From positions 8,595,501 to 8,659,500 of the forward strand of contig NZ_JALRMO010000001.1 in NCBI RefSeq assembly GCF_023276405.1: 64,000 bases of DNA, read 5' to 3'. The translations under genes were made by a program, and so were the position numbers. The notes beneath the pieces are model-generated. The model was not told the origin of the DNA and ran no database searches. It saw only the letters and a program-made list of their open reading frames with translations. Shown here one piece after another: positions 51,714 through 61,332 of this stretch; the first letter of the stretch is position 1; each line of letters opens with the position of its first letter. The stretch is from Paenibacillus hamazuiensis. Its GTDB lineage: Bacteria > Bacillota > Bacilli > Paenibacillales > NBRC-103111.

Positions 51714-52727
51714 ATGAGGGACATTCGGGTCGTGCTTACTACGGTCGACTATAAAGAGGAACATTATCGGAGGTTGGTCCAAGCCTTTGAACCGGCATCG
51801 CTCATCCGCCTGAGGAGCGACGATCGCGAAGGCATCCGCCAAGCGCTTGAGGTCGCGGATGTAGCTGTGCTTGCAGGCGATATCCTGGATGAACGATTCT
51901 TTCAGGCCCCGCTGCTCCGATGGATTCACTGCGATCATGCCGGATTAAACAAAAGCGCGAGGCCCGAGCTGTTCGAGCGGGGGCTGCTCGTAACGAGTTC
52001 GGCGGGGCGATCGTCACCTGCGCTGGCGGAGCATGCGATCTTTTTTATGCTGGCTCTGGCTTATCAGTTTCCGCGGTTTCTTGACGCCCAGCGGGCGCAT
52101 CAATGGGGAGTGCCCGGCCAGAACGACCTTCGGGGATTGTACGGACGGACGGTCGGCATCGTCGGCATGGGCAATACCGGCGCCGATCTGGCAGTACGGG
52201 CCAAGGCGATGGGCATGCGCGTGCTCGGTTACCGCCGGAGCAGCGCCCCTCCGCCTCCGGGAGTCGACCGGCTCTTCTGCGCCGCCGACGGCGATTCGCT
52301 CGACGAGCTGCTGACCGAAAGCGATTTTATCGTGCTGGCCGTGCCGCTGAGCAATGCGACGCATCATTTGATCGGCCGCCGGGAGCTGGCGCTGATGAAG
52401 CGGTCCGCATGCATAGTCAATATGGCGCGCGGCGCCGTCATTGACGAAGCGGCCTTGGCCGAAGCTCTATATGCGGGACAGATCGGCGGGGCCGGGCTCG
52501 ACACGTTCACCCGGGAGCCTCTGCCTTCGGACAGTCCGCTTTGGGACGCGCCGAACACGCTGATTACACCGCATACAACGCCGCAGGTGCCCGATCGCAC
52601 AGGCCGTTCCATAGACATTATCGCGGAAAATGTCAGACGTTACCGAGCCGGGGAACCGCTGCTCAACGAGTTGCGCCCTGACGATGTGTACACGCCGGAA
52701 TCGCAAGGGAGCCATTACGGGAAATAA
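51714..52727 (+). CDS. D-2-hydroxyacid dehydrogenase (D-isomer specific, NAD-dependent)
   Basis: 337 residues. The NAD-binding loop G-M-G-N-T-G near residue 148, the substrate-binding Arg in N-M-A-R-G-A near 241, the Glu in F-T-R-E-P-L near 270 and the His in I-T-P-H-T near 289 form the standard active site of this family. It interconverts a 2-oxo acid and a D-2-hydroxyacid; glyoxylate/hydroxypyruvate reductases belong here. Its position between glycosidases and a GarR-like enzyme, next to glycolate genes, makes glyoxylate or hydroxypyruvate a possible substrate. AGGAGG precedes the start. Confidence 0.9.
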   Translation: MRDIRVVLTTVDYKEEHYRRLVQAFEPASLIRLRSDDREGIRQALEVADVAVLAGDILDERFFQAPLLRWIHCDHAGLNKSARPELFERGLLVTSSAGRSSPALAEHAIFFMLALAYQFPRFLDAQRAHQWGVPGQNDLRGLYGRTVGIVGMGNTGADLAVRAKAMGMRVLGYRRSSAPPPPGVDRLFCAADGDSLDELLTESDFIVLAVPLSNATHHLIGRRELALMKRSACIVNMARGAVIDEAALAEALYAGQIGGAGLDTFTREPLPSDSPLWDAPNTLITPHTTPQVPDRTGRSIDIIAENVRRYRAGEPLLNELRPDDVYTPESQGSHYGK

Positions 52728-52822
52728 CCTGTATGCAGGACATCGCGGGATATTCCGACCGCAGCTGGAATATGTGCTCCAAAGCGATCGAAATTTTAAA
52801 CTAACCCAAGGAGGAAAAAAAC

Positions 52823-53713
52823 TTGAAGCTCGCATTTATCGGTTTGGGAAATATGGGATTGCCTATGGCGCGGAATCTGGTTAAAGCCGGGTACGAGGTG
52901 TATGGGAAAAACCGGAGCCAAGGCAGAGAAGCGGCATTTGCGGAGTCCGGGGGGAAAATCGGATTGTCCCTGAAAGAACTGGCGCAGCAGGCGGATGTGA
53001 TCATGACGTGCCTGCCGATGCCGGCGGACGTGGAGCAAATGTTCCTCGGTCCCGAAGGAATTGTGGCTAACGGCCGAAAGGGTCTGGTCTTGATCGACTT
53101 CAGCACCGTATCGCCGGATCTTTGTGTCAAAATCGCCTCGGCCGCCGGGCGGGCAGGCATGGAATTTCTGGACGCGCCGGTTAGCGGCGGAACGGTGGGA
53201 GCCGAGCAGGCGACGCTGTCCATTATGGTCGGCGGCGACAAGCCGGTGTTCGATCGGGTGCTTCCCATCCTGGAGAAGGTGGGTAAAAACATCTACCACG
53301 TTGGGGAAGTCGGCAATGGAACCGTCGTCAAGCTGCTGAATCAGCTGATGGTCGGTATCCATACCCAGGCTGCGAGCGAAGCGATGGCGCTGGCCGACAA
53401 AATGAGCCTGCCCAAAGATATGCTGCATCAAATTTTAAGCAACAGCTTCGCTCAGAGCCGGATTTATGACCGGCATTATACCCAGTTTGTCGAAAAGGAA
53501 CAGTTCCAACCGGGCTTCGCTCTTAATCTGCTGCACAAGGATCTGGTGCTGGTGAAAAAAATGGCGGACGATAACGGAGCCGCCCTGCCGATAGGAGCTG
53601 AGGTGGAGCGGCTGCTCCATACCGCAAAAGCCCAAGGATTCGGGGACAAAGACATGTCCGGCATGTATTTGTACATGAAAGAAATGAATGAACAACGGCC
53701 GGAGACAAAGTAA
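52823..53713 (+). CDS. 3-hydroxyisobutyrate dehydrogenase family (tartronate semialdehyde reductase-like)
   Basis: 296 residues, TTG start with AGGAGGAAAAAAAC upstream. The NAD(P) loop G-L-G-N-M-G-L-P-M near residue 8, D-A-P-V-S-G-G near 117 and the catalytic Lys in G-N-G-T-V-V-K-L-L-N-Q near 172 are the GarR/GlxR/MmsB signatures. GarR reduces tartronate semialdehyde to D-glycerate, which would link glyoxylate to glycerate. Substrate choice between GarR and related members is not decided by sequence. Its 3' end is copied at 31276. A terminator follows. Confidence 0.9.
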   Translation: MKLAFIGLGNMGLPMARNLVKAGYEVYGKNRSQGREAAFAESGGKIGLSLKELAQQADVIMTCLPMPADVEQMFLGPEGIVANGRKGLVLIDFSTVSPDLCVKIASAAGRAGMEFLDAPVSGGTVGAEQATLSIMVGGDKPVFDRVLPILEKVGKNIYHVGEVGNGTVVKLLNQLMVGIHTQAASEAMALADKMSLPKDMLHQILSNSFAQSRIYDRHYTQFVEKEQFQPGFALNLLHKDLVLVKKMADDNGAALPIGAEVERLLHTAKAQGFGDKDMSGMYLYMKEMNEQRPETK

Positions 53714-53717
53714 AATT
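53690..53717 (+). repeat. 28-bp repeat, intact copy at the end of the garR-like gene
   Basis: Identical to 31276-31303; here it is part of an intact coding end. Confidence 0.8.
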
Positions 53718-53743
53718 ACAAAACTATAATATTTGGAAATTCC

Positions 53744-53766
53744 GGCCCATCATTGGGCCTTTTTTT
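53744..53766 (+). terminator. Rho-independent terminator after the garR-like gene
   Basis: GGCCCA (53744-53749), TCAT loop, TGGGCC (53754-53759), seven T. Confidence 0.85.
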
Positions 53767-53883
53767 CTCGCGATTATCGATCAAGAATCACTCCCCGACA
53801 CTCATTTTTTGATCTCGAAATTTCCGGGACGATTGAATCATATATTGTCTATAAAGCGCCTGCAAAGATATAGTCCATCGATA

Positions 53884-53953
53884 TTGACACGGCCGGAAAC
53901 CTGTGGGAAAATTGTTATAGATATAATAATGAACAATGTTCAATATATTGAAC
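53884..53953 (+). promoter_or_regulatory. Regulon-2 promoter and triple half-site operator B (glycolate oxidase)
   Basis: TTGACA (53884-53889), 17 bases, GAAAAT (53907-53912), 18 bases, GAAC (53931-53934)-N3-GTTC (53938-53941)-N8-GAAC (53950-53953). Here the right part GTTCAATATATTGAAC is a perfect palindrome. Same geometry as A and C. Confidence 0.78.
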
Positions 53954-54000
53954 AACCGCTATCCAAAGTCATATTTGCCGAATTTTAGCGAGGTGATGAA

Positions 54001-55362
54001 ATGCCTGAAACGGTCAAGCTGACAACCGATGAAATGAAGCGCGATTTGGTCGGCATGGTAGGTCCGGAGAATGTTGCGATTCGCAATGAAGAGGGAGAGC
54101 GTCAATACCGGCTCCATGCTCCCATGGTTGTGTTTCCTTCCGAAGAACGGGAAATTGAGCAAATTTTAAGCTGGGCCGCCAGCAACCATGTACGTGTCGC
54201 CCCTCAGGGGGGAGGTACGAAAGATGCGTACGGACATCCCGGCGACGAAATCGATATCATATTATCGTTGAAAAAAATGTCCGGCATCATCCACCATTCC
54301 GCCGGGGACCTCACCGTCACCGCGCTGCCGGGAACAACGCTGCGCGAGCTTCAGCAAGCTTTAGGCGTGGAAGGGCAGTTTCTGCCGCTTGATCCGGCAT
54401 GGGAGGAGCAAGCGACCTTAGGCGGGATCGTCGCCGCGGGCGCTTCGGGACCCGGAAGAGCGATGTACGGATCGGCGAGAGATTATTTAATCGCGTCCCG
54501 TATTTGTTATCCGGACGGCACGCTGATTCGCACGGGCGCAAAGGTCGTCAAAAATGTGGCCGGTTACGACATGAACAAGCTTTTTATCGGTTCGATGGGC
54601 ACCCTGGGGGTGTTCACCGAGCTCACCTTTAAAATCCGGCCAATCCCGCCCTATGCCGGAGCTTTGGCCATTGGCGACCCGGATCCGCTTAAGCTCCGCA
54701 AGCTGCAGGAAATTTTGCTCGACTCTCAGCTTGAACCATCCGCAGCGGAATGGATAAACGGACGGCTGGGAGCGCGAATATTCGGCAGTTCCGCCGGCGA
54801 TCCGGTGCTGCTAGTGTCGTTCGAGGATGTGGAGCGTTCGGTACGATTTCAATTGAACTGGCTGCAGAACGCTTGTAACAGCTTAGGGGTTACGGTGCTG
54901 GAGCGGATATCGGGGTATAAAGAAACCCGGGCCGTACTCTTCGGATTGCGGGAGCATCTTCCGAATTCGCACGACATTCCGGACGATAAGCTTGTGATCG
55001 GCGTCAAGCTGCTCTCCATGATTGCGGAAGTACCGGCCGTTTACGAAGCCGTGCAGCAGGCAGCGGATGAAAAAGGGCTGCCGCTGGATTTCCATGGGGG
55101 TCTGTATACAGGCATCAGCAGAGCAACGGTTCGGGCGGAATGGGGACAGCAGCAGGCGGTTTTCGAATGGCTTCGCACCGCCGAGTCGTTCCTCGGCAGC
55201 CTGAACGGACGGTCGGTGATCGAAATCGCTCCTCGCAAAATGAGGACAAAGCTGAACGTATGGGGCGCTGAAGCGGAAGATTGGAAATTGATGAAAGGGA
55301 TCAAGGAGAAAATCGATCCGAAGCGCATCTTGAACCCGGGTCGGTTTGTAGGAGGTATTTGA
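54001..55362 (+). CDS. glcE: Glycolate oxidase subunit GlcE-like, FAD-binding
   Basis: 453 residues. FAD_binding_4 domain: V-F-P-S-E-E-R-E-I-E-Q-I-L near residue 43, V-A-P-Q-G-G-G-T-K near 65, and L-G-G-I-V-A-A-G-A-S-G near 141, with N-V-A-G-Y-D-M-N-K near 186. The C-terminal FAD-oxidase domain ends in F-D-P-K-R-I-L-N-P-G style (I-D-P-K-R-I-L-N-P-G-R-F). It is longer than E. coli GlcE (about 350). Three consecutive genes E-F-D form the complex that oxidises glycolate (or D-lactate) to the 2-oxo acid, passing electrons to the membrane. Two bases separate it from glcF. Confidence 0.85.
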   Translation: MPETVKLTTDEMKRDLVGMVGPENVAIRNEEGERQYRLHAPMVVFPSEEREIEQILSWAASNHVRVAPQGGGTKDAYGHPGDEIDIILSLKKMSGIIHHSAGDLTVTALPGTTLRELQQALGVEGQFLPLDPAWEEQATLGGIVAAGASGPGRAMYGSARDYLIASRICYPDGTLIRTGAKVVKNVAGYDMNKLFIGSMGTLGVFTELTFKIRPIPPYAGALAIGDPDPLKLRKLQEILLDSQLEPSAAEWINGRLGARIFGSSAGDPVLLVSFEDVERSVRFQLNWLQNACNSLGVTVLERISGYKETRAVLFGLREHLPNSHDIPDDKLVIGVKLLSMIAEVPAVYEAVQQAADEKGLPLDFHGGLYTGISRATVRAEWGQQQAVFEWLRTAESFLGSLNGRSVIEIAPRKMRTKLNVWGAEAEDWKLMKGIKEKIDPKRILNPGRFVGGI

Positions 55363-55363
55363 G

Positions 55364-56734
55364 ATGGCGCAGCAAGGTGTCAAAAAACCGCAGGCGGCTC
55401 CCCAAGCATGCCACGATATTTCGTTAACGCGTTCCAATTATTTATGGGAGGATGCCCCCGATCCGGAGAAGTTTTCGCAATGCGTGCATTGCGGGATGTG
55501 CCTCGAGGCGTGCCCGACCTACCAGGAAACCGCATTGGAACCGCATTCTCCGCGGGGACGGGTCTATCTGATTAAATCCGTTGCGGAAGGAAAAATGCAG
55601 CTGAACGAGTTTTTCAAAAATCCGGTGTCCACCTGTCTGGACTGCCGGGCCTGCGAAACCGCATGTCCGTCCGGCGTTCAAGTGGGGGCGCTGATCGAAG
55701 AAGCGCGAGGGCAGCTGTACAAGGCCGATCCTCCGAAGGGCTTCTCCGGATTGCTGCACAAGCTGTTTTTGCACGGGCTTTTCCCGTACCCGTCCAGAAT
55801 GCAAATGCTCGGGACGCTGCTGAAGCTGTACCAAAAGTCCGGACTCGCTTTTGCGGCGGATAAATTAGGTGTGATGCGCCTGTTGCCTGCGCATTTGCGC
55901 GAGATGGAGAAAGCGCTGCCCAAGCTGTCAAGGCCGCCGGTGCTGCGTTCCCATCCGGAAACGCTGCCGGCCATCGGCGCCAAACGGGCGAAGGTGGCGG
56001 TGCTTACGGGCTGCGTCATGGATGTCGTGTTCAGCGACGTCAACGAAGCGACAATCCGCGTTTTGCGCCGCAACGGCTGCGAAGTATGGATACCGAAAGC
56101 GCAAAAATGCTGCGGCGCTCTCCACGTTCACGCAGGGGACCGCGATCAAGCGAAGCAATTGGCGCGCCATAATATCGACGTATTTTTATCCGATGACATC
56201 GACGCCATTATCGTAAATGCGGCGGGCTGCGGTTCGACGCTGAAGGAATACGGGGAATTGTTCAAAAATGACGAGCGCTACCACGAGAAGGCGCATTTGT
56301 TCAGCGAAAAAATCATGGACGTCTCGCAGTTTCTCGACCGGCTCGGCCTGATCGCGCCCAAAGGGAAACTCGACATGACGGTCACTTACCATGACGCCTG
56401 CCATTTGGCGCACGCACAAGGTGTACGGGCCGAGCCGCGCCGGCTGCTTGCAGCCATTCCCGGCTTGCAGATTGCCGATTTGCCCGATGCCGATCGCTGC
56501 TGCGGCAGCGCCGGCATATACAACCTGACGCATCCCGAGATGGCCGGGCAGCTTCTGGACCGCAAGATGAACGACATCCCCGGCGGGTGCGATGCGGTGG
56601 CTATGGGCAATCCCGGCTGCATGATGCAGTTTCAGGTCGGCGTCGTGCGCCATAACCGGACGGAACAAATTGTTCACACGATTCAGCTGCTCGATTGGGC
56701 ATACCGTAAGGAGGAGGCATCAGGTCATGAATGA
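55364..56734 (+). CDS. glcF: Glycolate oxidase iron-sulfur subunit GlcF
   Basis: 456 residues. Two 4Fe-4S clusters are visible: C-V-H-C-G-M-C-L-E-A-C-P near residue 38 and C-L-D-C-R-A-C-E-T-A-C-P near 90. The two CCG domains have C-C-G-A-L-H near 249 and C-C-G-S-A-G near 381. It carries electrons from the flavin subunits to the quinone pool. Length slightly above E. coli GlcF (407). GGAGG precedes the start. The end overlaps glcD by eight bases. Confidence 0.93.
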   Translation: MAQQGVKKPQAAPQACHDISLTRSNYLWEDAPDPEKFSQCVHCGMCLEACPTYQETALEPHSPRGRVYLIKSVAEGKMQLNEFFKNPVSTCLDCRACETACPSGVQVGALIEEARGQLYKADPPKGFSGLLHKLFLHGLFPYPSRMQMLGTLLKLYQKSGLAFAADKLGVMRLLPAHLREMEKALPKLSRPPVLRSHPETLPAIGAKRAKVAVLTGCVMDVVFSDVNEATIRVLRRNGCEVWIPKAQKCCGALHVHAGDRDQAKQLARHNIDVFLSDDIDAIIVNAAGCGSTLKEYGELFKNDERYHEKAHLFSEKIMDVSQFLDRLGLIAPKGKLDMTVTYHDACHLAHAQGVRAEPRRLLAAIPGLQIADLPDADRCCGSAGIYNLTHPEMAGQLLDRKMNDIPGGCDAVAMGNPGCMMQFQVGVVRHNRTEQIVHTIQLLDWAYRKEEASGHE

Positions 56735-58208
56735 GGCGATCCATGCCAAGAATTCGGCGTCGAACCGTTTCGTCAGTATCGAGCAGCGCGAGCAATTCGT
56801 CCGGGCGATGGTGCAGATGCTTGGCCCATCCGCCGTTCTGCACCGCTACGAGGATTTGGTGGCGTACGAATGCGACGGATATACGATCGAAAAATCGCTT
56901 CCCGCGGCCGTCGTTTTCCCCAAGTCGACGGAGGAGGTTTCCCGGGTCGTCAAGTATTTGTATGAACGGCAAATTCCTTTTTTGCCCCGGGGAGCGGGGA
57001 CGGGCCTTAGCGGCGGAGCGATAGCGCAAGGCGGGGAAGTGATCGTCAGCCTGGTGCGGATGAATAAATTGCTCAGCATCGATTATTTGAATCGCAGGGC
57101 GGTCGTTCAGCCCGGCTACATCAATCTGAAGCTGTCCAATTCGATTTCGTCGAAAGGATATTATTACGCTCCCGATCCTTCCAGTCAGGCAGCCTGTACG
57201 ATAGGCGGGAACGTCGGGGAAAACGCAGGCGGGGCGCACTGCCTGAAATACGGCGTGACGACCAACCACGTGCTCGGGCTCGAGCTCGTTCTCCCGAACG
57301 GCGATATCGTGAAAACCGGAGGGACGCCGGACAGCCCGGGGTACGATTTGCTCGGCATCCTGACCGGATCGGAAGGCACGATGGGCATCGTGACGGAAAT
57401 TACGGTCCGCATTTTGAAGAAACCGCAGGGAGTCAAGACGGTGCTCGCCTTATATGACGATGTTAACGACGCCAGCGTGGCCGTCTCGGAGATTATTGCT
57501 GCAGGCATCGTTCCGGCGGCTCTGGAAATGATGGACAAAATCGCCATTGAAGGCGTTGAATCGGGCAACTATCCGGTCGGATATCCAAGGGATCTGGGTG
57601 CGGTGCTTATCGTCGAAGTCGACGGAATCGAGGAAGGGCTGCAGGATCAGATCGATCACATCATTGCCGTTTGCCGAAAAAATCGGGTACGGGAGGTGCG
57701 CCAAGCGGCGGATGCCTTGGAACGGGGGCGCTGGTGGGCCAACCGGAAAACCGCATTCGGCGCCATGGGCACTATTTCACCGGATTATCTGGTCCAGGAC
57801 GGGGTGATTCCGCGCAGCAAGCTTCCTGAAGTTTTGGCGAAGGTGGGGGAAATCAGCGCGAAATACAAGCTGCGCATCGCCAATGTGTTTCACGCCGGTG
57901 ACGGCAATCTGCATCCGCTCATTTTATTTGATTCCAGGGTGCCCGGAGAGACGGAAAGAGCGGTGGCCGCGGGCTCCGAGGTGCTGAAGGTTTGCGCGGA
58001 CGTAGGCGGTTCCATTACCGGCGAGCACGGGGTGGGCATCGAGAAGATGGAGGATATGCGGTTTATTTTCAACGAGCGGGAAATTCAGGCGCAAACGGAT
58101 ATTCGCGACGTCTTCAACCCTTTAGGTCTTTGCAATCCGGACAAAATATTCCCGAAACCTGCCCGCTGCGCGGAAGTTAAGAAATATGTCGCCTCGTCCA
58201 AGGAATAA
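56727..58208 (+). CDS. glcD: Glycolate oxidase catalytic subunit GlcD, FAD-linked
   Basis: 493 residues from ATG 56727 with AAGGAGGAGG upstream. FAD-binding P-R-G-A-G-T-G-L-S-G-G-A near residue 91, D-P-S-S-Q-A-A-C-T-I-G-G-N-V-G-E-N near 150, H-A-G-D-G-N-L-H-P near 391 and G-E-H-G-V-G near 444 are the marks of GlcD/D-lactate dehydrogenases. Length matches E. coli GlcD (499). It oxidises glycolate to glyoxylate. The operon order E-F-D differs from the E. coli D-E-F order. Transcription may continue into the next unit, which also has its own promoter. Confidence 0.93.
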   Translation: MNEAIHAKNSASNRFVSIEQREQFVRAMVQMLGPSAVLHRYEDLVAYECDGYTIEKSLPAAVVFPKSTEEVSRVVKYLYERQIPFLPRGAGTGLSGGAIAQGGEVIVSLVRMNKLLSIDYLNRRAVVQPGYINLKLSNSISSKGYYYAPDPSSQAACTIGGNVGENAGGAHCLKYGVTTNHVLGLELVLPNGDIVKTGGTPDSPGYDLLGILTGSEGTMGIVTEITVRILKKPQGVKTVLALYDDVNDASVAVSEIIAAGIVPAALEMMDKIAIEGVESGNYPVGYPRDLGAVLIVEVDGIEEGLQDQIDHIIAVCRKNRVREVRQAADALERGRWWANRKTAFGAMGTISPDYLVQDGVIPRSKLPEVLAKVGEISAKYKLRIANVFHAGDGNLHPLILFDSRVPGETERAVAAGSEVLKVCADVGGSITGEHGVGIEKMEDMRFIFNEREIQAQTDIRDVFNPLGLCNPDKIFPKPARCAEVKKYVASSKE

Positions 58209-58227
58209 TAGGTTTCCAATATTCCCA

Positions 58228-58297
58228 TTGACGTTTAAAGCAATCTATGGGAATATTATTTTAAGTAATATAATGAACGATGTTCACAATGTCGAAC
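58228..58297 (+). promoter_or_regulatory. Regulon-2 promoter and triple half-site operator C (FAH-malate synthase)
   Basis: TTGACG (58228-58233), 17 bases, GAATAT (58251-58256), 18 bases, GAAC (58275-58278)-N3-GTTC (58282-58285)-N8-GAAC (58294-58297). Same geometry as A and B. Confidence 0.75.
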
Positions 58298-58314
58298 GAA
58301 AGGTTGATAAAAAG

Positions 58315-59076
58315 ATGAAGCTGGTTCGATTCACGATTTCCGAAGAACCGGAGATTTTGAGCGGCATTATCGAGGGAAGCACCGTAAAAGAATTTACCGG
58401 AGATTTGTTCGACGCCCGTACATTAACGGGGAGAACGTTTCCGGTGAGCGATATTCGCTTCAAAGCGCCCCTTATTCCAAGGCATATCATAGGCATCGGC
58501 AAAAACTTTGCCGCGGAAGGGGCCGAGAAGCCGCCTGTTCCCGACATGCCGATTTTATTTTTCAAACCGCTGGGAACGGTGGTAGGTCCGGAGGACCCGG
58601 TACTCCTGCCTCGCGGAACGGAAGAGATCAAGTTCGAAGCGGAGCTTGCCGTCGTTATCGGGAAAACCGCGAAAAACCTGGATCCTGCAGAGGCAGACGG
58701 GGTTATTTTCGGATATACGGTAGCGAACGACTTCGGCGCTTTCAATTATTTCCACCCGGAAGGACATTGGACGATCGGCAAAGCGTTTGATACGTTCTGT
58801 CCCCTCGGTCCGGTGCTCGAGACGGAATTCGATTACCGGTCCGCGCGCATGAAAGCGGCAGTTAACGGGATTTTGAAACAAGACAGCACTATGGAGCGCA
58901 TCATTACGCCGATCGACGTCATGATATCGTACATCAGCCGGTTCATGACCCTTATGCCGGGAGACGTCATTTTGACGGGAACCCCGGCGGGATCGGAAGC
59001 CGTCCGCGACGGCGATGTGGTCGATTGTTACATTGAAGGCATAGGACACCTTCGAAATCAAGTGAAAGCTGAGTAA
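58315..59076 (+). CDS. Fumarylacetoacetate hydrolase (FAH) family protein
   Basis: 253 residues from ATG 58315 (GAAAGG 11 bases upstream; the frame could extend to 58186, but that would cover the operator). FAH signatures: F-F-K-P near residue 82, metal-binding E-x-x-F-E-A-E-L-A-V near 105 (first Glu pair), G-Y-T-V-A-N-D-F near 137, K-A-F-D-T-F near 157 and [12 protein letters not shown] near 221. The family cleaves C-C bonds of 2,4-dioxo acids. In non-phosphorylative pentose pathways, members split 2,4-dioxo-3-deoxypentonate to pyruvate and glycolate, which would fit the neighbouring glycolate oxidase and malate synthase. The exact substrate is inference. Confidence 0.88.
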   Translation: MKLVRFTISEEPEILSGIIEGSTVKEFTGDLFDARTLTGRTFPVSDIRFKAPLIPRHIIGIGKNFAAEGAEKPPVPDMPILFFKPLGTVVGPEDPVLLPRGTEEIKFEAELAVVIGKTAKNLDPAEADGVIFGYTVANDFGAFNYFHPEGHWTIGKAFDTFCPLGPVLETEFDYRSARMKAAVNGILKQDSTMERIITPIDVMISYISRFMTLMPGDVILTGTPAGSEAVRDGDVVDCYIEGIGHLRNQVKAE

Positions 59077-59101
59077 AATGATATGGAGGAGGAGATTATC
59101 G

Positions 59102-61276
59102 ATGGAACAATACGTTAAAGTAGGGAATCTGCAGGTTGCTTCTGAGCTGCACCGGTTTATTTGCTCGGAAGCATTGCCCGGAAGCAGGGTGGACGAGGGG
59201 CGGTTCTGGTCCGATTTGGAACGGCTGATCGCCGACTTGGCGCCTAAAAATAAAGCGCTGCTGGCCAAACGGGATGAACTTCAAAATCGGATCAACGAAT
59301 GGCACCGGAAAAACGGGGAGAACTATGATTTTAACGAATATAAGTCGTTTTTAAACGAAATCGGGTATTTGGAGCCGGAAGCGGGAGATGTGCAGATTAC
59401 GACGCAAAATGTGGATGACGAAATCGCGTTTCAAGCCGGCCCGCAGCTCGTCGTGCCGGTCAATAATGCCCGCTACGCGCTTAACGCGGCGAACGCCCGC
59501 TGGGGAAGCCTGTACGACGCCCTGTACGGAACCGATGCGACGGATGACGAGGGCGGAGCCGAGCGAACGGGTGCATACAACCCGATCAGGGGCGGGAAAG
59601 TTATTGCGTATGCGAAAAGCTTTTTGGATCGGGCGGTGCCGCTAACCGAGGGGTCTCATGAGGAAGCCGTTCGTTATTCGATTGAAGAAGGGCAGCTTTC
59701 CGTTTCGCTGAGCAGCGGGAAAAAAGCGGGATTGAAAGAAACCTCCAAGCTTGCAGGTTATCAAGGCAGACCGGAAGAGCCGACATCGATTCTCTTTATA
59801 AACCATGGGCTGCATTTTGAAATCCAAATCGACCGCCGTCATCCGATCGGCCAAACGGACAAGGCGGGCATTAAAGATATTCTGATGGAAGCGGCGCTTA
59901 CCACAATTATGGATTGCGAAGATTCCGTAGCGGCGGTGGATGCCGAAGATAAAGTATCGGTATACCGCAATTGGCTGGGGCTGATGAAAGGAACTTTATC
60001 CGCGACCTTCACGAAAGGCAATCAATCGATAACCCGAACGCTTCATCCGGATCGCCAATATACGTCGCCTTCGGGAGAGGAGTTCAGTTTGCCCGGGCGT
60101 TCGCTGCTGTTTGTTCGCAATGTCGGACATCTGATGACGATCGATGCGGTACTGGACCCGAATGGGCAGGAAATTCCCGAAGGGATTTTGGATGCGGTCG
60201 TGACCAGCCTTATCGCCAAACACGATCTGCTGAAAAATAGTCCGTTCACGAATTCTTCCAAAGGCTCCATCTACATCGTGAAGCCGAAGATGCACGGATC
60301 GCAGGAGGTCGCTTTTGCCGGAGAGCTGTTCGATCGGGTGGAAGACATGCTCGGCTTGGAGCGCAATACGATCAAAATCGGGGTCATGGACGAAGAACGC
60401 CGCACTTCTCTTAATTTGAAAGCCTGCATCCGGGAAGTGAAGGATCGCATCGTGTTTATCAATACCGGTTTCCTGGATCGAACCGGGGACGAGATGCATA
60501 CCTCGATGGAAGCGGGGCCTATGATCCGCAAAAACAATATGAAATCGGCGAAGTGGCTGCAGGGCTACGAGCAATCCAACGTAAGCATCGGGCTGGCTTG
60601 CGGGCTGCAGGGCCGCGCCCAGATCGGCAAAGGGATGTGGGCGATGCCCGATCTTATGAAGGAAATGCTGAAGTTGAAGATCGCTCAGCTTGAAGCCGGC
60701 TGCAATACGGCATGGGTGCCGTCGCCGACGGCGGCCGCGCTGCACGCGCTCCATTATCATCAAATCGATGTAAAGGCGGTGCAAAACCGGTTAAAGCAAA
60801 ACAATCGGGACTACCGCGACGATATTTTGGCCATTCCGGTGGAAAAGAACCGAAATTGGAGTCCCGAAGAGATTGCGCAGGAGCTGGACAACAATGCCCA
60901 AGGCATCCTCGGCTATGTCGTTCGCTGGGTGGAGCAGGGAATCGGCTGCTCGAAGGTACCGGACATTAACAACGTAGGACTGATGGAGGACCGGGCCACC
61001 CTGCGAATTTCCAGCCAGCATATGGCAAACTGGCTGCATCACGGGATTTGTACAAAAGATCAGGTCATGGAAACGATGAAACGCATGGCCAAAGTGGTCG
61101 ACGAGCAGAACGCCGGCGATCCGGCTTATCGGCCGATGGCCGAAGATTACGATCGTTCTGTGGCGTTTCAAGCGGCCTGCGAGCTGGTATTCGAAGGATA
61201 CAATCAGCCGAACGGCTACACGGAGCCTATCCTTCACCGCAGACGCAAGCAATTTAAGGCGATGGTGAAGGCCTAA
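59102..61276 (+). CDS. glcB: Malate synthase G
   Basis: 724 residues, as in E. coli GlcB (723), which sets it apart from the shorter malate synthase A. Start ATG 59102 with GGAGGAGGAG upstream; the longer frame at 59078 overlaps this site. Conserved blocks: T-I-M-D-C-E-D-S near 276, F-V-R-N-V-G-H-L-M near 338 (catalytic Arg position), [13 protein letters not shown] near 501, and [10 protein letters not shown] near 630 (catalytic Asp). It condenses glyoxylate with acetyl-CoA to malate. With the glycolate oxidase operon upstream it completes conversion of glycolate to malate. Confidence 0.95.
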   Translation: MEQYVKVGNLQVASELHRFICSEALPGSRVDEGRFWSDLERLIADLAPKNKALLAKRDELQNRINEWHRKNGENYDFNEYKSFLNEIGYLEPEAGDVQITTQNVDDEIAFQAGPQLVVPVNNARYALNAANARWGSLYDALYGTDATDDEGGAERTGAYNPIRGGKVIAYAKSFLDRAVPLTEGSHEEAVRYSIEEGQLSVSLSSGKKAGLKETSKLAGYQGRPEEPTSILFINHGLHFEIQIDRRHPIGQTDKAGIKDILMEAALTTIMDCEDSVAAVDAEDKVSVYRNWLGLMKGTLSATFTKGNQSITRTLHPDRQYTSPSGEEFSLPGRSLLFVRNVGHLMTIDAVLDPNGQEIPEGILDAVVTSLIAKHDLLKNSPFTNSSKGSIYIVKPKMHGSQEVAFAGELFDRVEDMLGLERNTIKIGVMDEERRTSLNLKACIREVKDRIVFINTGFLDRTGDEMHTSMEAGPMIRKNNMKSAKWLQGYEQSNVSIGLACGLQGRAQIGKGMWAMPDLMKEMLKLKIAQLEAGCNTAWVPSPTAAALHALHYHQIDVKAVQNRLKQNNRDYRDDILAIPVEKNRNWSPEEIAQELDNNAQGILGYVVRWVEQGIGCSKVPDINNVGLMEDRATLRISSQHMANWLHHGICTKDQVMETMKRMAKVVDEQNAGDPAYRPMAEDYDRSVAFQAACELVFEGYNQPNGYTEPILHRRRKQFKAMVKA

Positions 61277-61294
61277 ACCGCAAAGGGTATGGAT

Positions 61295-61332
61295 GGAGAA
61301 AGCATGTTGCCTCGGCAGCATGCTTTTTCTCC
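61295..61332 (+). terminator. Rho-independent terminator after malate synthase
   Basis: GGAGAAAGCATG-TTGCC pairs with GGCAGCATGCTTTTTCTCC; the CTTTTT part gives the T-run. Stem related to those at 31567 and 46308. Confidence 0.75.
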
